Positions 16,941-25,509 of a stretch of DNA of 25,509 nucleotides are shown piece after piece (position 1 is the stretch's first letter; each line of letters begins with the position of its first letter). The DNA is taken from assembly GCA_012727965.1 (NCBI GenBank), contig JAAYFZ010000227.1:1-25509 (forward strand), in the 5' to 3' direction. Below the pieces are notes generated by a model. It was not told where the DNA came from. It saw only the letters and a program-made list of their open reading frames with translations, and did not search any database. Source of the DNA: Clostridiaceae bacterium. Lineage in GTDB: Bacteria; Bacillota; Clostridia; Saccharofermentanales; UBA5734. The translations under genes and the position numbers were made by a program.

Positions 16941-19900
16941 CTAAACATCTACTGCCTGTGCATAGCGAATAAGCCAGATAACTCTACGATTAGGCTTCTT
17001 ACCTGTAGCTCTGAAAATGGCCTCAGCATAATAATCAAGCTGGAGCTTGTAGCGACGGCTAAGCTCATCAGCATAAGCTGATGGCAGGCAGTCAAGATAA
17101 TCGGATTTGAAATCAACCAGTGTTACACCATTATCATCTTCAAACCAACAATCAATCATACCTTGTACCAGAGTTACATCTTCAGTTAAATCGACAGCTC
17201 TCTGAATACTTGTGTCAACAAGTGCATCAGCAGCATCTGGTTTAACTGCTATTGTAAAAGGCATTTCTCTGTAAACAGACTTCCCATTAGACTCCAGTGC
17301 CCTGATAGAACCGGCCAACTCAGATTTAGCGAAACTTACTAGTGCACCACTCCATTCAAGAGCTTGATTTAGGTCTCGAGGATAAATTATGCGTTTGTCA
17401 GCCATTGCCTCAATTTGTCTTCTTGCTTCAGCCTCATCAGCCTTGGTTCCAAGCTTAATCAGGTCAACAAACTGAAATAAACTATGCAGCAAACTTCCGA
17501 GTTCGGCACCGACGGCTCTCTTGCGCCTTCTAATTCTATCTTCTGGAGTCTGAAGTGTCATAACCATTTCTCTGGCTTGAGGCTGAGATAGTCCGTCGCT
17601 TTCAGCCTCAGATTTTTCACTGTCAATATCTACATCGTTAGCAATAAGCTGTTCCTGCAGTCTTTTCAAGCCCGTTACTGTAAGTTTTGAGGGCTGCTGC
17701 TGCGATTTTTGAAATGGATATTCTTGGAAAAGTCTCTTCGACCATCTTTCAATCATATCTTGAGCAGGTTTCGAAAATTCTTCAGTCATCAAATTCTCAT
17801 CAGAGTCCATGCCTGTCAAAGCATAGTCAGGATAAACTTCAGAGCGCAGCCAGTCTGACTCATACCAATCGAGCACATAAAAATCGCTTTTCTTCTGCAT
17901 ATGTCCAGATTTGATTCCATCCTCTGAAAACCATTCCTGAGGGTCAAGATCAGGCTCTGAGGACATAGACAGCAACAACAGCTGCAGCCATGAGGATGCC
18001 GAGGCTGATACATAAGATGGTATAGGCAGAACTGTACCTGAATTTACATAGCTATCCAGCAGTGTTTTCATTTTACTCTTGTTGGCAGCTTGGTTTTCAG
18101 CCTTTACATTGACACTTGCTGCAATATAAAGCAGCTTTTCTGCTCTGGTCATCGCAACATAAAGCAACCGATAGGATTCAGCCCGATCTGCCCTGATAGA
18201 ATTAAGTAAATGAGCATAATGCAGCGCTGTCATATGTCGTTCCAGTCGATCCGGGTTCATGGCAAATCCCGTAATTCCCCCATGCTCACTAATAGCAATC
18301 GAACTAATACCCGACTTCCCGTCCATGCTTTTGCCGGCACCGACGAGAAATACAACAGGAAACTCAAGACCTTTGCTTCCATGAACGGTCATAATCTGAA
18401 CTGCGTTCTCAACACTGGTTACAGTATCAAAACCTTTTTCACTGAGTTTTTTCTCTCTGATTTTGCGAATATATAGAGCGAAGCTGTAGAGACCGCGTTG
18501 TCTGCTCCTTTCAAAATTGTCAGCCCATTCACGAAATTGCTCAAGGTCCTTAGCTCTTTCTAAGCCATATTCCAATGAGCTTACTCGTTCAAGCAGACCA
18601 CTCTCTTCATAAATATGTCCGATAAGCTCAGAAATGCTCATAAACTTTTCATATTCACGCCAGGTTTCAAGCTTGTTTAAAAAATCCTCTACTCGCTGTT
18701 TGAGCTGCTGATTCGATCCATTTTCCCGAAACCGCATTACAGAAGCATAGAAATGGCGATCAGCCTCTGGCTGATATCTACTGTTATGATCCTCTGAACG
18801 GATTATCATCAGCTCCTCTTCGCTGAAAGGGCGCCCTGAAATACCTGATCGCATAATTGCCGCCAACGGTATGTCCTGCTGCATATTGTCCAGAAGATTT
18901 ATAAGCGCTTCCATCAAGCGCAGCTCAGGTGAATCAAGGAATTCTCGCTCTCCAGAAGCTGTTACCGGTATACCATGATCGGCAAGCTGCTTATAGTACA
19001 CCTGACATGTAGCCCTTGTCCTCGCAAGAATAGCCATATCACCATAACCATGCTTGCCCGAATCGACCAGCTCCCGGATCTCGCGGATTATTGCAAGACT
19101 CTCCTTCGCGGCGCTTCCGTCCTCCATGATATCCTCAGCAAATTCACTGTCACCAAGTTTATTTTCTTTCACATTTACGATCATAAGCCTGACTCTTGCA
19201 TCATCCTCAGCAATCCTGCCAACAGTCAGCTGATGACCCTTACTGTAATCGATCTCTCCACTCTCCTCAGTTAAAAAAGAAGTAAAAAATCTGTTAACGC
19301 CATCAATAATTCCTGGTACACTGCGGAAATTTTGATTTAGCCTCAACAATCGGCCAGACGCAGGATCCTTTTCAAATTTATCGGCTTTTGCCGCAAAAAG
19401 AGCTGGATTGGCATAACGGAAGCGATATATAGACTGTTTGATATCGCCGACCATAAAAACATTATCATCGGCAATTTGTCTGATAATCGTTTCCTGAATA
19501 TTATTTGTATCCTGATACTCATCCAGATATATCTCATCGAAACGGTCACGATAACTATCCCTGACTGCAGGAATTCGCAGCAGACTCAATGCAAAATGCT
19601 CGAAATCACTAAAATCAATTGCTTTATCTTCAAGCTTCAGGCGCATATATGCCCGGTCAATCAGAATGACTGTTTCACAAAAACGCGAAAGTACACCATG
19701 CATGCTGCCTAAGTCCTGTTCGATCGCAGCGATTGGTGCGGAAAACATGTGCATGGGTAGTTCGCTATAATAATCCTCGAGCTTATCTGCGGCTGGTTTA
19801 CCTGTGATGTAATGCATAAGAGGAGCTACTTTTGAATTATACAAATGCATAAATTCACGCTTCTCATCAGTCCTCTTAGCGAGGAGATAAGACGAGTCAA

Positions 19901-20939
19901 TGCTAAGGGACAGCTCGTAGATCCTGTCCCATTTTTCAGGATCTTTGTCTGCCAAAACTGAGCGAAGCTTGCTCAGACCCTCAAGCTGAGACTGGAGACA
20001 CTCCTTGAACCTTGGTTCCTCTTTTCCTTTAGGTTCAGCTGTCAATAAACGATCGAACAAGGGCAGTAACTTAAGATCAGCTATACCTTGTTCTGCCACA
20101 TCCAGCAGGAATTCAAGATGCTCCATGTATTCTCGATATTCAGAGCTATCAGTAAAATGGCTGGCTTTTGCCGCATAATCATTGAGACGGTCTCGGCACC
20201 ATTGCTCATAATCAGCCAGACTACGGATTCTCTCAAGAGAATGAACAAGAATTTCTCTAAACTCTGCATCATCTCTTCTTCCGGACATACTATCGAAGAG
20301 GCGCGCGAAATCATTTAGCCATGAGGCCATGGTAATAGGGCTGCCACTGATACAGAAGGGTTCTGATGAACTCTCGAAATCAGGTATTTCACATCCGATA
20401 ATAATCTTGGCAAAAGCTTCAGCATCAGTCTGTTGGCCATCTTCACGGCTTATAAGCAGCTCATAAAGTCTGCCTAAAACTTCGTCAACTGCCTGTTCCA
20501 ACAACATTTTTTTACGAGTCTCATCAAGAACACCCAAACTAGTATCCAGAAAGGGTTCTCCCTTCGAGTCAGTCAGTTCACTTGACCATGTTTGAATGAT
20601 CTGCCAGCAAAAAGAATGAATTGTCGAGATCTGCGCCTGCTGCAGCAGCATTATCTGTTGATCAATGATCGCCCTGTCCCGCAAACTGCCATTGTTTGCG
20701 ATATTATCTTCAAGTGCCTGTCGAAAACTGCGTTCGATCCTGTCGCGCATATTTTGTGCGGCAAGGTCGGTAAATGTCATAATCAACATTCTGGAAATGT
20801 CACTTTGACCACTAAGTGAGCGTTTTCGCACACGTTCTGTCATCACTGCTGTTTTACCTGAACCAGCTGCTGCAGAAACAAGCAGATCCTGTTTCTCTGA
20901 AAAATCAATTATATTCTGCTGATCTCTTGTCCACTTCAT
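16941..20939 (-). CDS. addA: ATP-dependent helicase/nuclease subunit A
   Basis: About 1332 residues. AddA is the UvrD-like 3'-5' helicase and one nuclease of AddAB, which resects double-strand breaks to a Chi-like site and prepares ends for RecA. Visible helicase motifs: AAAGSGKT Walker A (about 23-30), DEYQDTNN Walker B (from D473), VGDIKQSIYRFR, LNQNFRS, and TVHGSKGLEF (His853). The C-terminal RecB-type nuclease has LLHSLFQF, GMIDCWFEDD and VDFKSDY (Asp1276, Lys1278), so its active site looks complete. The ATG at 20939 is preferred because AAGGTGA, which contains the addB stop region, serves as binding site; a GTG at 20948 is the alternative. The start nearly overlaps the addB stop, implying coupled translation in a 1:1 complex. 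Confidence 0.95.
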   Translation of the reverse strand: MKWTRDQQNIIDFSEKQDLLVSAAAGSGKTAVMTERVRKRSLSGQSDISRMLIMTFTDLAAQNMRDRIERSFRQALEDNIANNGSLRDRAIIDQQIMLLQQAQISTIHSFCWQIIQTWSSELTDSKGEPFLDTSLGVLDETRKKMLLEQAVDEVLGRLYELLISREDGQQTDAEAFAKIIIGCEIPDFESSSEPFCISGSPITMASWLNDFARLFDSMSGRRDDAEFREILVHSLERIRSLADYEQWCRDRLNDYAAKASHFTDSSEYREYMEHLEFLLDVAEQGIADLKLLPLFDRLLTAEPKGKEEPRFKECLQSQLEGLSKLRSVLADKDPEKWDRIYELSLSIDSSYLLAKRTDEKREFMHLYNSKVAPLMHYITGKPAADKLEDYYSELPMHMFSAPIAAIEQDLGSMHGVLSRFCETVILIDRAYMRLKLEDKAIDFSDFEHFALSLLRIPAVRDSYRDRFDEIYLDEYQDTNNIQETIIRQIADDNVFMVGDIKQSIYRFRYANPALFAAKADKFEKDPASGRLLRLNQNFRSVPGIIDGVNRFFTSFLTEESGEIDYSKGHQLTVGRIAEDDARVRLMIVNVKENKLGDSEFAEDIMEDGSAAKESLAIIREIRELVDSGKHGYGDMAILARTRATCQVYYKQLADHGIPVTASGEREFLDSPELRLMEALINLLDNMQQDIPLAAIMRSGISGRPFSEEELMIIRSEDHNSRYQPEADRHFYASVMRFRENGSNQQLKQRVEDFLNKLETWREYEKFMSISELIGHIYEESGLLERVSSLEYGLERAKDLEQFREWADNFERSRQRGLYSFALYIRKIREKKLSEKGFDTVTSVENAVQIMTVHGSKGLEFPVVFLVGAGKSMDGKSGISSIAISEHGGITGFAMNPDRLERHMTALHYAHLLNSIRADRAESYRLLYVAMTRAEKLLYIAASVNVKAENQAANKSKMKTLLDSYVNSGTVLPIPSYVSASASSWLQLLLLSMSSEPDLDPQEWFSEDGIKSGHMQKKSDFYVLDWYESDWLRSEVYPDYALTGMDSDENLMTEEFSKPAQDMIERWSKRLFQEYPFQKSQQQPSKLTVTGLKRLQEQLIANDVDIDSEKSEAESDGLSQPQAREMVMTLQTPEDRIRRRKRAVGAELGSLLHSLFQFVDLIKLGTKADEAEARRQIEAMADKRIIYPRDLNQALEWSGALVSFAKSELAGSIRALESNGKSVYREMPFTIAVKPDAADALVDTSIQRAVDLTEDVTLVQGMIDCWFEDDNGVTLVDFKSDYLDCLPSAYADELSRRYKLQLDYYAEAIFRATGKKPNRRVIWLIRYAQAVDV

Positions 20940-20940
20940 T

Positions 20941-23900
20941 CTATTCACCTTGACCCGCTTCTTGACTGCATTCCTTGATATAATTTTGCATCAGTTCTTC
21001 GATATACTCTTTGCGATATGATTTAATTTCTTGCGGTTTCAACTTATCGCGATTGGGATAATCATCAGGAAGATCAATTTTATCCAATACGACCGTACGA
21101 CGGGCCGCAAAACGGTCATCGTAATTACACAGCGCCTTATACTCACACCAGGCACAAGGAGTCTTATTCTTGTTAAGACAAACTGGCTTCGCACTAATGT
21201 TACCGGTAAATATTTTCACAGCAGTATCCGCCGCCCTAAGTGCAGCGTAGCGACCCACTATTTTCAAACTCTCGGGAGATCTGTCAGCCCAGGAAGCCCA
21301 TTTCTCACGATTTGCATTTGTCTTGATACTTTCATCATCAGGTATAGCTAGAGAGATGCTGCTTGTATAAACTGGTTTTCGGAAATAAAAATAGCCTAGT
21401 TCACCAGGGTCAAACCTTCTGTTATTCTCGATAAATGCCTGCAGATAAATTGGCAGCTGCAGATTCATCCCATGAAGAACAGCATCCAAATCGAATTCCG
21501 TGCTGCCACTCTTATAATCAATTATCCTGCAATGCTTGCCATCAGAGTGCAGATCAACGCGGTCGATTTTCCCGCGAAGAATTAAACTCTGAGAGCCGGC
21601 AAGCAGAGTCAGTCCTGATGAGTGGTCAGAAGGAAATTCCCATTCGAGGAAACTTGGCAGATATTCTTCGGGATCTAGCTGCAAAGCGGCCGTTCTAATC
21701 GAGCTGAGCACGAGGCGCCGTAATATCCTGCCGGCTCCAGACAATTCTAGCTGTTGAGCATCGTTGCTATTTACGCCAGCTGCCAGCTCACGGCGGCATA
21801 GATCATCAATATAGCGGCTATTTATCCCTGACTGCCATTTTCCAAATTCTAACTTCAATGCTTCTTTATCATTTCCTGCAAGCGCCATTTTCTCTGTAAG
21901 ATCGACAAAAGCACGCTCAACCAGCTCGTGCAGGAGAGAACCGCTCATGCGATGATCTTGAATTGCCGTATCGCGTTCTCTTAATCCCAGCAGATAGGCT
22001 GAAAAATGCGAGTATGGACATTCCTGAAATTTCTGAATCCTGCTGACACTAGTTACAAGCTTATCTGGATACTGTTCAAGAACAAGTTTAGAACTGATGC
22101 TGATATTCTCCGGCACTGCAGGATCGAGTGGCTCCCCCTGCTGTACTGCCGCCTGTTGTGAACAGTAGTCGCTGCCAGAGCTGATGAGAGCTGTTCGAAT
22201 TGCCGCAGCAGTATCATCTGCAGGCAAGCGTCTTGTAGATCCCTCGACCAAACGACAAAGCCTCGACGCCCGTTTCACTGAATTCCAACGTATATCGATA
22301 TCATCATCGGCTTTTAGTACAATTTCCTCACCAAGCAAGCCAAATAATCTCTGCTGATAGATCGACGGGCTGTCCTGCAGACTGGGGCAGCTAAGATAGA
22401 GCCGATCGGCAGGACTTGTCAGCACTGTATAAACTTCGTTGGCTTTTGCCGTTATGTGATATCTCTCCATATCGGGAAAAGCCTTGCCGCTGAGAAGCTC
22501 GAGTTGTTGACGTTCTCGATTGAGCAGTACACCCTCCGCTCCCCGACCTGCAGGCAAGCTGTTTCTTGTTGCACCAACCACAAATAAAACTCGCGGAAAA
22601 TGTTGGCTCATTCTCGAAACATCGCTGATTCTGATTCGATCAAGACCAGTCGGAATAACTCGGCTAAAAGAACCAGTCATACCTGCAGCTAGTACATTTG
22701 CGAAACTCTCAAGTGACATTTTTTGATCAGAAAATATCATCGACATTTCTGATAGTAGATCGATCAAGGTATTCCAGGCCTGTACCAAAGACACCGCAGC
22801 ATGATTCTCGCCTGACTCGTCCCACCTGGCAGCAAGAGCTTCTGTATTGATAAACACAGTCGATTTTTCTGACAAATATTTCGTCAGTTTTTGAACCCTT
22901 GCCTCTACAGAAGCTGGTGCAGACATGAGTCGGGCAAATTCAAGCAGAGGATCGACGAAAGAACGTTTGAAATCGATTGCCTCGTCATGTCCTGGAAATT
23001 TATCAGAATAGAAACGTTCGTCTCGATAACGGCCACGTTCGGGCAGGCCAAGAGCCAGGCAATAATTCTCGAAATGGTCTATTATCTGCAAGGCGGCATC
23101 GGTTAAGCCGGTTCTAAGAAGAGCCATCAGATTTTCGAAACGGTCGCCGCCGCGGCCTAGCTGGAGAAGACTGCTGACATAGCGCATAAGCACTGTTCCA
23201 TTTAGAGGCATCTGCTCATCAATGAAGCTGTCCAGACCGAATTCGCGAAAAACAGTCTGTAATGTAAACTGCCAGGCCGGCAAATCACAAACAGCCACTG
23301 CAATATCCCGATAACGATAATTCTCCTCTGTTATCAGCCTTCGGATCTCGCCGGCAACATAGTAAAGCTCTTGCTTTTTGTCCTCTGCTCTTATTAACTT
23401 GATCGCGCCAGAGAGAACATCTGGTTTTGGTCTTATCTCATGTCCAAGCCAATCAGCAAGCGCCTCAAATGGAGCGCTTCTGGCAGACAAGATTCTGTTA
23501 AGATCAAAGGAAGTACTTGCAGCCAGATTGTAGGCAGTCTGCCTTCCGTGTACAAAAGCTGCCGGTCCATTTTTTACAAGCTGCTCATCACCTGGTACTG
23601 AATCAGCACTTACTGTAATGTTAACTTGATCTGAATAATTTATGAGTTCCTCGATCAGCTTATGCTCCTGCGCTGTGAAATCTCGACTCTCGCCAAAACC
23701 ATGGATCCAAATAGAACTCTTATGGAGGAAGTCGAGTCGGTCAGGCTCATTCTGAATAAGCTCACATAATCTGTCCAGATCAAGTGCGTGGTCGCCAATA
23801 TCCAGCTTAGCAAGTCTATCGTCGAAGCTGCGGCTCAGCAGCGCAAAATCAGATAATTTATCTCTCAGCAGTTGATCTTCAGCAACATCTGCTGCTCTGG

Positions 23901-24321
23901 CCAAATCATCGGCATCAATACCATACCTGCGAAAATCCCCCAAAACAGAATCAATCCCGGCGGCATGCCCGGGTTTATCGGCAAAACGTCCGAAACGCCT
24001 GAAACTGCTTCTGCGCTCACGGATCAGGCTCTGAATCAACATAATTCTGCCGGCTGAACTAACATGGTCTACAGCCAGTCCTCCTGCCTCAGCAAAAAGC
24101 CTATAAGCAAAACGGCGAAAAGACAGCACCTCGGCCATAAGAAGCCCTTTGCTGCCGGACATGGAAAAAAACCTTCTCTCTGTATCAGCCTTTGCTGTCT
24201 CCGGCACGATCAGAAATGCTCTGCGATCGGGCCAGAGATCGGTATATTCAGATATTTGCGTCAGACAACTGTCCAGCAGGGACTGTTTATGTTCCCCATA
24301 GAGAATTTTCAATTTATTCAT
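20941..24321 (-). CDS. addB: ATP-dependent helicase/nuclease subunit B
   Basis: About 1126 residues. AddB holds the Chi-scanning site and the second nuclease of AddAB. The nuclease core is intact: GKIDRVD and IDYKSG (Asp935, Lys937). The four cysteines that hold the 4Fe-4S cluster of AddB nucleases are present as Cys768 (QECPYSHF) and C-x2-C-x5-C at 1056, 1059 and 1065. By contrast the N-terminal Walker A loop of B. subtilis AddB is missing: after LKILYG comes EHKQSLL instead of a GxGK[ST] loop, so ATP binding by this subunit is doubtful, as reported for RexB-like relatives. The ATG at 24321 aligns with the family start; an in-frame ATG at 24384 would add 21 residues and lies upstream of the likely -10 (TATTAT, 24348-24343). 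It is divergent from arsR. Confidence 0.93.
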   Translation of the reverse strand: MNKLKILYGEHKQSLLDSCLTQISEYTDLWPDRRAFLIVPETAKADTERRFFSMSGSKGLLMAEVLSFRRFAYRLFAEAGGLAVDHVSSAGRIMLIQSLIRERRSSFRRFGRFADKPGHAAGIDSVLGDFRRYGIDADDLARAADVAEDQLLRDKLSDFALLSRSFDDRLAKLDIGDHALDLDRLCELIQNEPDRLDFLHKSSIWIHGFGESRDFTAQEHKLIEELINYSDQVNITVSADSVPGDEQLVKNGPAAFVHGRQTAYNLAASTSFDLNRILSARSAPFEALADWLGHEIRPKPDVLSGAIKLIRAEDKKQELYYVAGEIRRLITEENYRYRDIAVAVCDLPAWQFTLQTVFREFGLDSFIDEQMPLNGTVLMRYVSSLLQLGRGGDRFENLMALLRTGLTDAALQIIDHFENYCLALGLPERGRYRDERFYSDKFPGHDEAIDFKRSFVDPLLEFARLMSAPASVEARVQKLTKYLSEKSTVFINTEALAARWDESGENHAAVSLVQAWNTLIDLLSEMSMIFSDQKMSLESFANVLAAGMTGSFSRVIPTGLDRIRISDVSRMSQHFPRVLFVVGATRNSLPAGRGAEGVLLNRERQQLELLSGKAFPDMERYHITAKANEVYTVLTSPADRLYLSCPSLQDSPSIYQQRLFGLLGEEIVLKADDDIDIRWNSVKRASRLCRLVEGSTRRLPADDTAAAIRTALISSGSDYCSQQAAVQQGEPLDPAVPENISISSKLVLEQYPDKLVTSVSRIQKFQECPYSHFSAYLLGLRERDTAIQDHRMSGSLLHELVERAFVDLTEKMALAGNDKEALKLEFGKWQSGINSRYIDDLCRRELAAGVNSNDAQQLELSGAGRILRRLVLSSIRTAALQLDPEEYLPSFLEWEFPSDHSSGLTLLAGSQSLILRGKIDRVDLHSDGKHCRIIDYKSGSTEFDLDAVLHGMNLQLPIYLQAFIENNRRFDPGELGYFYFRKPVYTSSISLAIPDDESIKTNANREKWASWADRSPESLKIVGRYAALRAADTAVKIFTGNISAKPVCLNKNKTPCAWCEYKALCNYDDRFAARRTVVLDKIDLPDDYPNRDKLKPQEIKSYRKEYIEELMQNYIKECSQEAGQGE

Positions 24322-24377
24322 CCACTTTGCCTGCACTTTCGTATAATAGAGAGGTATATGAAGTAATTTTACAATAA

Positions 24378-24391
24378 CAAACATTTGTTTG
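24378..24391. promoter_or_regulatory. Inverted repeat in the addB-arsR divergent region
   Basis: CAAACA-TT-TGTTTG is a perfect 6-2-6 inverted repeat ending four bases before the arsR -35. It could be an operator for the ArsR-type regulator or serve addAB. A second short repeat, GAGCA-AG-TGCTC (24444-24455), lies between the arsR -10 and its binding site and is also a candidate. Confidence 0.45.
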
Positions 24392-24395
24392 CAAA

Positions 24396-24424
24396 TTGAC
24401 CGCCGGGGATCAACATTGTATACT
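24396..24424 (+). promoter_or_regulatory. Promoter of the arsR-nitroreductase operon
   Basis: TTGACC (24396-24401) and TATACT (24419-24424) with an ideal 17-base spacer, placed 48 bases before the arsR ATG. Inverted repeats lie on both sides of it, as expected for a repressor-controlled promoter. Confidence 0.7.
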
Positions 24425-24472
24425 ATTCCTTAGCTGTCAAAAAGAGCAAGTGCTCATATTAAGGAGAAATTT

Positions 24473-24784
24473 ATGTTGTCCTATGATGATTTTGTGCCCC
24501 TGTTCAAGGCTCTGTCAGATGAGACCAGACTTAAGATCGTTGACCTGCTGTCTGATGGTGAATACTGTGCCTGTGAGCTTCTCACCGCCTTCGAAATAAC
24601 ACAGCCGACCTTATCCTATCATATGAAAATACTAAACGAAAGTGGCCTTGTCGTTTCTGTTAGAAAAGGCGCATGGACTAAATACTCACTTAAGCCAGAG
24701 CGTATTGACGAAATGAAAAAATTCATTGACGAGCTCATGCTCGCACCATCATCGCTCGGACCCATCGAGAGAAGCAACTGTTAA
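24473..24784 (+). CDS. ArsR/SmtB-family winged helix transcriptional regulator
   Basis: 103-residue dimeric repressor. The winged helix runs from FKALSDETRLKIVDLL to the wing VVSVRKGAWTKYSL; the recognition helix is ITQPTLSYHMKIL. Residues EYCACELL in helix 3 give a Cys-x-Cys pair at the position of the ELCVC site with which ArsR senses arsenite or antimonite, and a further Cys is the last residue. Metalloid or thiol-reactive sensing is therefore plausible, though no ars efflux or reductase genes follow. AAGGAG lies seven bases before the ATG. The nitroreductase gene starts 15 bases after the stop. Confidence 0.9.
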   Translation: MLSYDDFVPLFKALSDETRLKIVDLLSDGEYCACELLTAFEITQPTLSYHMKILNESGLVVSVRKGAWTKYSLKPERIDEMKKFIDELMLAPSSLGPIERSNC

Positions 24785-24799
24785 CAGGAGGAGCATCAG

Positions 24800-25375
24800 A
24801 TGACATCAAATTCAGTTTTGCGTGTAATTGACGAGAGAAGAAGCATCCGTGCCTTCGAAAACAAGGAGCTTTCTCAAGATGAGATCGAACAGCTCAGACA
24901 GGCCGTGCTCGCGGTTCCTACAGCAATGAATCTTCAAGAGCTTAAATATTCATTTATTCTCGACCAGAATATAATTGAAGAAATTAGCCAGGCAGTAATC
25001 AAGACCTTTGAGCAGGAAGGAAACACTGAGGCTTTGGAGCGCATCAAGAGTCGCCATACGAGCATTTTCTACGGTGCACCTCTGCTTATCACTATTTCGG
25101 CACCCGAGGGCAATCACTACTCCGAAGTTAATGCAGGCATAGCTGTGCAGACACTGGCATTGGCCGCTCAGAGCATTGGTCTAGGCTCCTGCATCATAGG
25201 TATGGCTAGATCTGCTTTTGCCGGCAGCAAAGCAAAAAAATGCAGAGAACTGGCTAGCATTCCTTCGGACTGTGAATTTATTATTTCCATCGCTATCGGC
25301 CATTCTGCCACCAGTAAGGAACCACATGAATCACAGCCGGATAATATAACCTTCGTTCGCAACAGCTCAAACTAA
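24800..25375 (+). CDS. Nitroreductase family FMN-dependent oxidoreductase
   Basis: 191-residue flavoenzyme that reduces nitro groups, quinones or related electrophiles with NAD(P)H. The N-terminus IDERRSIRAFENKELS holds the conserved Arg-Arg-Ser-Ile-Arg segment that binds the FMN phosphate. The central block DAGIAVQTLALAA-like stretch (NAGIAVQTLALAAQSIGLGS) and C-terminal IAIGHSA fit the family. AGGAGG precedes the ATG. It is in an operon with the ArsR regulator, so induction by a toxic metal(loid) or electrophile is likely (inference). A hairpin terminator follows 37 bases after the stop. Natural substrate unknown. Confidence 0.9.
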   Translation: MTSNSVLRVIDERRSIRAFENKELSQDEIEQLRQAVLAVPTAMNLQELKYSFILDQNIIEEISQAVIKTFEQEGNTEALERIKSRHTSIFYGAPLLITISAPEGNHYSEVNAGIAVQTLALAAQSIGLGSCIIGMARSAFAGSKAKKCRELASIPSDCEFIISIAIGHSATSKEPHESQPDNITFVRNSSN

Positions 25376-25412
25376 GATCTTATATGCTAGAACTATAAAT
25401 TCTACACCATTG

Positions 25413-25437
25413 AACAGGTTCTTCGGAGCCTGTTTTT
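25413..25437 (+). terminator. Rho-independent terminator with UUCG loop
   Basis: AACAGGTTC, loop TTCG, GAGCCTGTT (one G-T wobble), then TTT and further T-rich sequence. The C(UUCG)G cap is an unusually stable tetraloop. It ends the arsR-nitroreductase operon. Confidence 0.9.
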
Positions 25438-25458
25438 GGCTTTTTCTATGCAAATTTG

Positions 25459-25505
25459 AAGGGGGCCGCCTCATTAGTAGTTTTCTACTTTTGAGACAAC
25501 CCCTT
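25459..25505. repeat. Imperfect hairpin at the window end, possible mobile-element edge
   Basis: AAGGGG (25459-25464) can pair with CCCCTT (25500-25505), and inside it CTCATTAGTAG (25470-25480) with CTACTTTTGAG (25485-25495) around a TTTT loop, with two mismatched pairs. No T tract follows on either strand, so it is not a standard terminator. The block TTTTGAGACAACCCC resembles end sequences common in Bacillota insertion sequences, but no transposase is in view. Confidence 0.35.
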
Positions 25506-25509
25506 GTAA

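Noticed and set aside
1..25509. CRISPR array, tRNA, rRNA or prophage
   Set aside because: No regularly spaced direct repeats, cloverleaf-like segments, rRNA signatures or phage structural genes were found on reading both strands.

Overview
The window looks like a chromosomal segment of a low-to-moderate G+C Bacillota, probably an anaerobic clostridium. This is inferred from the AddAB recombination nuclease (rather than RecBCD), strong GGAGG-type ribosome binding sites, a membrane pyrophosphatase, a short glutamate 5-kinase without a PUA domain, and the style of the class A penicillin-binding protein. No rRNA, tRNA, CRISPR array, prophage or complete insertion sequence is visible.

Layout. 1-3431 (+): a membrane-anchored M23 metallopeptidase, a terminator, then a class A penicillin-binding protein; together they are a murein hydrolase/synthase pair. 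3468-4292 (-): proB, without proA beside it. 4441-9191 (+): an XRE-cupin regulator followed by potABCD, a tightly packed spermidine/putrescine ABC importer. The promoter region in front carries three inverted repeats and is the most structured regulatory DNA in the window. 9231-9265: a shared terminator. 9297-11249 (-): a membrane nucleotide-sugar dehydratase/epimerase of the FlaA1/PglF/WbpM type, with an unexplained short reading frame overlapping its upstream end. 11757-12650 (+): a DUF2156 acyl-transferase-fold protein. 12660-14344 (-): a Gfo/Idh/MocA oxidoreductase and, upstream of it, a kynurenine-formamidase-like cyclase. 14671-16843 (+): hppA, a membrane-bound ion-pumping pyrophosphatase interrupted by a single extra G at 15979-15981. 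16874-16908: a shared terminator. 16941-24321 (-): addB-addA, a helicase-nuclease operon. 24396-25375 (+): an ArsR-family regulator with a metal-site-like Cys pair, and a nitroreductase in the same operon, ending in a UUCG-capped terminator. The last 50 bases form an unexplained imperfect hairpin that may be the edge of a mobile element.

How the genes fit together. Most of the window is housekeeping: wall growth, proline synthesis, polyamine uptake, surface glycan precursors, ion energetics and break repair. The two local regulators each sit directly in front of the genes they probably control (polyamine uptake; nitroreductase). I found no convincing new defence or mobile system. The observations most worth a second look are the hppA frameshift, the triple inverted repeat of the polyamine operon, the AddB homologue without a Walker A motif, the orphan reading frame at 11276-11431, and the hairpin at the window end.
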